From: Candidatus Hadersleviella danica | GTDB taxonomy: Bacteria; Chloroflexota; Anaerolineae; Promineifilales; Promineifilaceae | Assembly (NCBI GenBank): GCA_016711405.1 | Contig: JADJSZ010000048.1 | Location: forward strand, 1-30,543 | DNA: 30,543 bases | Direction of reading: 5' to 3' | Shown: positions 26,790 through 30,543 of the stretch, in pieces | Position numbering within the stretch: position 1 is the stretch's first letter | Layout of the letters: the number at the start of each line of letters is the position of its first letter | Program-made: the position numbers and the translations under genes | The notes under the pieces: generated by a model | Told to the model about the DNA's origin: nothing | Databases searched by the model: none | Seen by the model: the letters and a program-made list of their open reading frames with translations, nothing else

Positions 26790-27165
26790 TTAGTTGGAGA
26801 CCAACTCAAAGAGGGGGTTATCGGCAAAAATGAGGGCTAACGCATCGGCTAATTCGGCATAGGTGTCATCATCTAGCTCTAATTGCACATCAAACCCATC
26901 TACACCCTCCAACTGGCCGAGTTGTTTTTGGAGCGTGATGTGGAGCGAGCCACGGCCGAGGCGGCAACTGGCAATAGCGCCATAAGCCCCATTGCTTTGG
27001 TCGTTATACTCGAAGTGAATATCACCCACTTCACCTGTACTAGGGAGCATAGTTTGGAAAATAAGAATGTTTTCGGGCTCGTCCTCCCCGCCATCCATCA
27101 GCGAAAAATAGGCGACATCCTCCTCATTTTCAGCAAACAAAGTCGTGGCGGTAAATTCAATGCAT
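26790..27165 (-). CDS. Imm10-like immunity protein, one likely frameshift at the start
   Basis: About 125 residues. The sequence fits the Imm10 family of polymorphic-toxin immunity proteins: EFTATTLFAENEEDVAYFSL at the start, ILIFQTMLP, then a Gly-Ala-Tyr-Gly-Ala-Ile core (NDQSNGAYGAIASC) and an acidic end (FDVQLELDDDTYAELADALA). AAGGA lies at the right distance before an ATG at 27165, but one extra C follows it; without that base the protein starts MIEFTATT. No signal peptide, so it acts in the cytosol, where such proteins bind and block a toxin domain. No toxin gene is seen within the window, so it is an orphan, or its family assignment is only a fold resemblance. It sits between the giant surface protein and a small secreted protein. 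Confidence 0.5.
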
Positions 27166-27225
27166 GGTTTTTCCTTAATGTTGGAATATGCTTCGTTTAA
27201 GGTGGTTTCGGTATCTTCCCAATAT

Positions 27226-27273
27226 AAAAAAAAGCCTGTCAGCGGCTCCGATAAAGCGAACCGCTAACAGGCT
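27226..27273 (-). terminator. Rho-independent terminator of the small secreted protein gene
   Basis: Read on the minus strand: AGCCTGTTAGCGG, loop, CCGCTGACAGGCT and eight T. The stem has one mismatch. It lies about 25 bp after the stop at 27297. Three CAGGCTGA octamers follow on its upstream side (27267-27292). Confidence 0.85.
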
Positions 27274-27296
27274 GACAGGCTGACAGGCTGACTAGG

Positions 27297-27802
27297 CTAA
27301 TTCGGTTCAACGAAACAATCAGGTAGGGGTTGCTCGGCGTTGTTGGGGTGGTCAGGCGGAAGACGGTCAGGATTTGGTCGCCCTCGTTCCACATGGCAGT
27401 TTGGAACATGGTGCCGCCTGCGTTGGCACTGGCTAAGGCTTGGCTGGCAATATCGCCGCCAGGGCCGCCCATGCCTGTCTCCCCAACCCCGGCCGTATCC
27501 AGTTTTCCGGTGGTCAGGAAGCCATTGGAGTGGTCTCATGTGGTGCCTGCCGGTAGGCGGAAGGCGACTTGTTCAATGGAGCCGCCCACGCTTAAACTGC
27601 TGGTCATGGCACCCACTTTTTGCCATGTTTGTTAGCTAATGTGTCGGCACCAAGGGGTCTTCGCCCGCTTGAAAACGGACGGCATGGGGTAAAAGTGGGC
27701 AATCGGCCACGGTGACTTGCCTACCGCCACCACAGCGACCAAGGCCAATAAGAGGGTGGCGCAGAAGGCCAAGAGCAACGAGACGCAAAGTTTGGTTTTC
27801 AT
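27297..27802 (-). CDS. Small secreted protein, frameshifted
   Basis: AGGAGA sits seven bases before the ATG at 27802. The signal peptide is clear (MKTKLCVSLLLAFCATLLLA, then LVAVVAVG). After it the frame breaks two to four times. Readable pieces are VADCPLLPHAVRFQAGEDPL, MTSSLSVGGSIEQVAFRLPA, DIASQALASANAGGTMFQTA and GDQILTVFRLTTP, with a probable end CFVEPN at a TAG at 27297. No family recognised. Intact length would be about 165 residues. A good ribosome binding site at one end and a good terminator at the other show that it is its own transcription unit or the last gene of one. Confidence 0.6.
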
Positions 27803-27859
27803 CAGATAGTTCTCCTAAGTAGCTGTACTGGGATACAGGCACAGGTTCCCACCCATCTC

Positions 27860-28677
27860 TTAAACCTTCGCGGAGGTGACGCCGCGAAAGGGGATGAGCT
27901 TAAGACACGTTCGCCGTTTTCGGCCACAATTGCTGGGCATGACGGCATGGCTGAAATGAAAGGTGCCGACGGCAATGTTCCGAGAACTTGCCGCGACTTT
28001 ATCGCCAAAGAAACGGCACTGGTTAATGCGTGTGGGCGCGAGATGACGTGGTGACGCGAACGGCGAATGGACAAATAGAGGGGGAGCAATACCCTTGAGC
28101 AGGACGAAAATGGCACTGCCTAAAATAAAGGGTAAGGCAATCGTTTCTTCTTACGGGTAAATCGCGCCACATGGTACTTAGAAAGAAAATGACCATGCCC
28201 ACAAAAATGGCGTTTTAAACTACAGACAGTGCCCGATAGCCCATCTGCTTCCCATGTAGGGCATACAACTTCGGCTTGGTGGAGGGCGATGCAGGTTGGT
28301 GCAAAAGGGAACTCGGAAGGTTTCGGTATCGTAATAGGTGCGCGTGGTTTTGTGGCAGCTCTTGGTGCGAGAGGTTTGTTTGCGGCTAAAGGTGTGGCTA
28401 ATGGCAGAGTTTGGTCGGCGCGCACCGCAATGGGGCAGATGTGGATTTTGACACGGCCGTCAATCTCTGTACGCTGTAATGAGCTGCCTCTGCTGTGTCT
28501 AACTTCTCCCCGCGTGGGGGTGGGGTGGGTAAATCGGTGAGACAGAGGGATGGGGCAGAATCGGCTGGTTGCCCATCCGCCAATTCCTCGGCGGAACATC
28601 GATCCTCATATTCCAACGTCCAAGTCACGATTTCGACCGTTTTAACGATGCGTTTTAAGACAGGACGTTTCCTATGG
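27860..28677 (-). CDS. Degraded or frameshifted putative membrane protein
   Basis: Pieces of a protein can be read in several frames. The likely N-terminus is KRPVLKRIVKTVEIVTWTLE then YEDRCSAEELADGQPADSAP (from about 28677; no ATG in frame, ATA where one would be expected). Then SNAPLRC-type low-complexity sequence, a hydrophobic stretch NAIFVGMVIFFLSTMWRDL near 28200, a second one LPYFILGSAIFVLLKGIAPP near 28100, and a basic end FRGVTSAKV at a TAA at 27860-27862. At least three frameshifts. No family recognised. The boundaries are approximate and it could be two small genes or a decaying one. It is followed on the same strand by the small secreted protein. Confidence 0.35.
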
Positions 28678-28681
28678 GGGA

Positions 28682-28766
28682 GGTTAGTGGTTAGTGGTAG
28701 TGGCTAGTGGTTGTGGCTTGCTAGTACGGTTACTACTTAATCACTAACCACTAATCACTAACCACT
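28682..28766. repeat. Heptad repeats forming an inverted repeat
   Basis: GTTAGTGGTTAGTGGT on the left and CACTAACCACTAATCACTAA on the right are 7-bp-periodic and complementary, giving a long imperfect hairpin between the divergent membrane protein and regulator genes. Confidence 0.75.
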
Positions 28767-28793
28767 CAATGTATCAACATTCTAGCCCCCCCT

Positions 28794-28823
28794 TTGTTGA
28801 CTATGGTGACATTTGTTGACAAC
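28794..28823. promoter_or_regulatory. Operator-like element, copy B, upstream of the XRE/NB-ARC regulator
   Basis: TTGTTGACTATGGTGA then CATTTGTTGACAAC, with boxes GTTGAC, GGTGAC and GTTGAC starting 9 and 10 bp apart. It ends 21 bp before the ATG at 28845. The position suggests autoregulation by the regulator itself. The GTTGAC boxes also resemble -35 hexamers (TTGAC), so part of the element may be promoter. Confidence 0.72.
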
Positions 28824-28844
28824 TTGCATTAAAATCGGCTTTCT

Positions 28845-30543
28845 ATGGCTGGCAACAAGACGAACAATACACCCCCGAAAAATTTACTAATTTTGGTGAG
28901 CTATTGCGTTATTTGCGCCACCGTGTTGCCATTACCCAACGGGAACTGGCCATACAGGTGGGCTACCACTATTCCTACCTGAGCCGCATTGAGCGGAATG
29001 AGCGCTTCCCTGAGGCGAACATGATTTTGGCGCGGTTTGTGCCCGCCTTGCAGTTAGATGGCGAGCCTGAACGGGTGGCGCGGTCGATGGCTTTGGCGGC
29101 CGTCGGTCAGGCGAAGCCAAAGAAGCACCCCCCGTAACCCTGAACCGGACTCCAAACCCAAACCATCAACACGCCGCCGCCGCCGAACGGCTCCCCTACC
29201 CCCACCCCATCCTCAGTTTGCCCACCCTGCTCACCAGCCTGTTGGGGCGTGAACAGGAGGTGGCCATTTTGTGGCAACTGCTCAAGAACCCCGATATTCG
29301 CTTTCACATCCTGACGTCGCCGGGATTGGCAAACTCGTTTGGCGCGGCAAACAGCGGCCGAAATGGACAGCCAATTTGCCGGAAGGGGCGCTCTTTGTGG
29401 ATTTAAGCACGGTGCGCGACCCGTTGCAGTTGCCCCGCAAATTTCTTGCTCCACGCCCTGAATTTGCCTGAAACGGCCGATAACATGGCCGAACAAACGT
29501 TGTCACAGGCGTCAGGTAATGGCCGTCACCAACTCCTCATTCTCGATAACTTTGAGCAAATTATCGCCGCCGCGCCAGTGGTGAGCAGATCATTGCGCCA
29601 TGCCCCCAGCTCAAGGTGCTGGTAACAAGCAGGGAAATTTTGCGGCTGAACGGGGAAAATGAATCGTTGCCCGGCCGCCCTTGCCCGTGGAGCCAGAACT
29701 ACGCGCGCCAGCGGTGCGGCTGTTTGTGTGTGTGGTTCAGCGGGCGCAAGCGGCGCAATCCAAGTTGGCAACTCACGGCCGCCAATCAGCCCGCCGTGGC
29801 GGAACTGTGCCAACGGCTCGATGTGGCCTGCCGCTGGCCATCGAACCGGCTGCCGCCCGCATTAAACTCCTTGCCCCGAGGCGATGCTGGCCTGCCGGGA
29901 TGCAAGCGGTTGGCCGGCTGACAGGCAAGCGGGATGACCACGATTGGCGGCAAACGATGCGCGGGGCGATTGAGTGGGAGCTACCAATTGCTGACGGACG
30001 AGGAGAAGCGGTTTGGGAAGAGCACGTAACCCGGGTGGTGGGGGAACTTTGGCGGCCGTGGCCAAGGTGCGGGGGGATTTAGAAGCCTTTGCCGGCACTC
30101 GGCGGAAAAACCTGCTGACTTTGCCGGGGATTACGGCCGACGAAGATGCAAGTGTTCCGGCTGGTTGGAACTGTTGCGCGAGGTTCCAGGCCGAACGGCT
30201 GGCCAAGGCCGATGCCTCGGCCGCGCACCATTGTGCGGCACGCCCACCAGTACACCCGCCTTGTGGAACAATGGATGCAAGACCTGTTTTAAAAGGAAGC
30301 AAATAGATGGCATTCGCCAGATGAGTCGCGAGGATGGCAATTTGCTGCCACTTCGTATTGGTTCGCCGAAACGGTCACGCGCAGGCCGATAACGCTCGTT
30401 GGCCGGTGCGCTTTCGATACAGGCTATGGATCGTTACTGGCTGTTCAGCGGCCGTATCAGCGAAGCGTCGGCGTTGGTTTGCCAAAGGGCAGAATTTCCA
30501 TTTAGCCTCTGTTGCCAGAGGTCGAACAGTGGCGGTTTCTGAA
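28845..30543 (+). CDS. XRE / NB-ARC-type ATPase / TPR transcriptional regulator, frameshifted, 3'-partial
   Basis: N-terminal helix-turn-helix domain: EQYTPEKFTNFGELLRYLRH, then ITQRELAIQVGYHYSYLSRI and NERFPEANMILARFVPALQL, a type common in Chloroflexota. The ATPase domain follows in broken frames: LPTLLTSLLGREQEVAILWQ, a P-loop-like SPGIGK where PGGIGKT is expected, FVDLSTVRDPLQLP, the Walker-B-like HQLLILDNFEQI, then LKVLVTSRE and HDWRQTMRGAIEW. The end has TPR-like YWLFSGRISEASALV. At least eight frameshifts are needed. The ATG at 28845 needs one inserted base shortly after it to join the main frame. It runs off the window. It probably binds DNA upon sensing a ligand with its TPR part. 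The operator-like element just upstream suggests self-control. It may be a pseudogene. Confidence 0.75.

Noticed and set aside
27802..28116. Minus-strand 104-codon frame as its own gene
   Set aside because: The better reading of this stretch is another minus frame with a hydrophobic segment and the FRGVTSAKV end; this frame also overlaps the ribosome binding site of the small secreted protein gene.
29107..29496. Minus-strand gene opposite the regulator
   Set aside because: It is the complement of the ATPase domain, whose GREQEVA and FVDLSTVRDP segments are clear on the plus strand.
1..30543. tRNA, rRNA or riboswitch
   Set aside because: No cloverleaf, rRNA core sequence or known riboswitch consensus was recognised; no cobalamin riboswitch could be seen before icmF because its upstream DNA is outside the window.

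Overview
The window looks like chromosomal DNA of a Chloroflexota bacterium (Anaerolineae-like), probably metagenomic. This is inferred from gene content: a fused acyl-CoA mutase (IcmF), an XRE/NB-ARC/TPR regulator of a type common in that phylum, NarL-type two-component genes, and a run of large secreted proteins ending in a Tyr-Leu-Pro-Leu-Val-Val-Arg-like tail. The DNA is GC-rich and very rich in the palindrome ACGGCCGT (about 27 copies counted by eye). No rRNA, tRNA, transposase or CRISPR array was seen. Many genes are split by frameshifts, mostly at both window ends and around 20.4-26.6 kb. Genes between 5.5 and 14.9 kb are almost all intact. This suggests uneven consensus quality, though real decay cannot be excluded.

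Layout. 1-3110 (+): icmF, missing its extreme N-terminus, frameshifted and apparently lacking about 57 codons. 3226-3767 (+): a BrnT/BrnA-like toxin-antitoxin pair with strong hairpins around it. 3913-5418 (+): a small two-helix membrane protein and an M24 aminopeptidase. 5565-6272 (-): a YugP-type membrane zinc peptidase. 6552-8438 (+): a NarL-type sensor kinase and its response regulator, followed at 8626 by a tiny membrane protein with AGACC-N5-GGTCT palindromes upstream. 8833-9529: 700 non-coding bases with an 11-copy, 21-bp minisatellite and two large hairpins.

9530-28677 (all minus strand): a secretome region. It holds a secreted subtilase, a PfkB sugar kinase, two tandem paralogous secreted proteins with Cys-Trp-Cys repeats, a ~1,200-residue secreted metzincin-like protease, a V4R-like small protein, two frameshifted CSLREA/beta-helix surface proteins (the larger with choice-of-anchor, beta-propeller and IPT/TIG domains), an Imm10-like orphan immunity protein, a small secreted protein and a degraded membrane protein. 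Five of these secreted products share the YLPLVxR-type C-terminus, which I propose as a sorting signal.

28845-30543 (+): a heavily frameshifted XRE/NB-ARC/TPR regulator running off the window. A 30-bp operator-like element of three GTTGAC-type boxes at ~10-bp spacing lies 22 bp before it. A copy with one mismatch lies at 18867, upstream of the large secreted protease, which suggests a regulatory link.

Intergenic DNA is unusually structured: 7-bp tandem repeats of changing sequence, perfect hairpins with 12-17-bp stems, and an inverted pair of ~95-bp repeats bracketing the largest surface-protein gene, one copy carrying a 119-bp MITE-like insertion.
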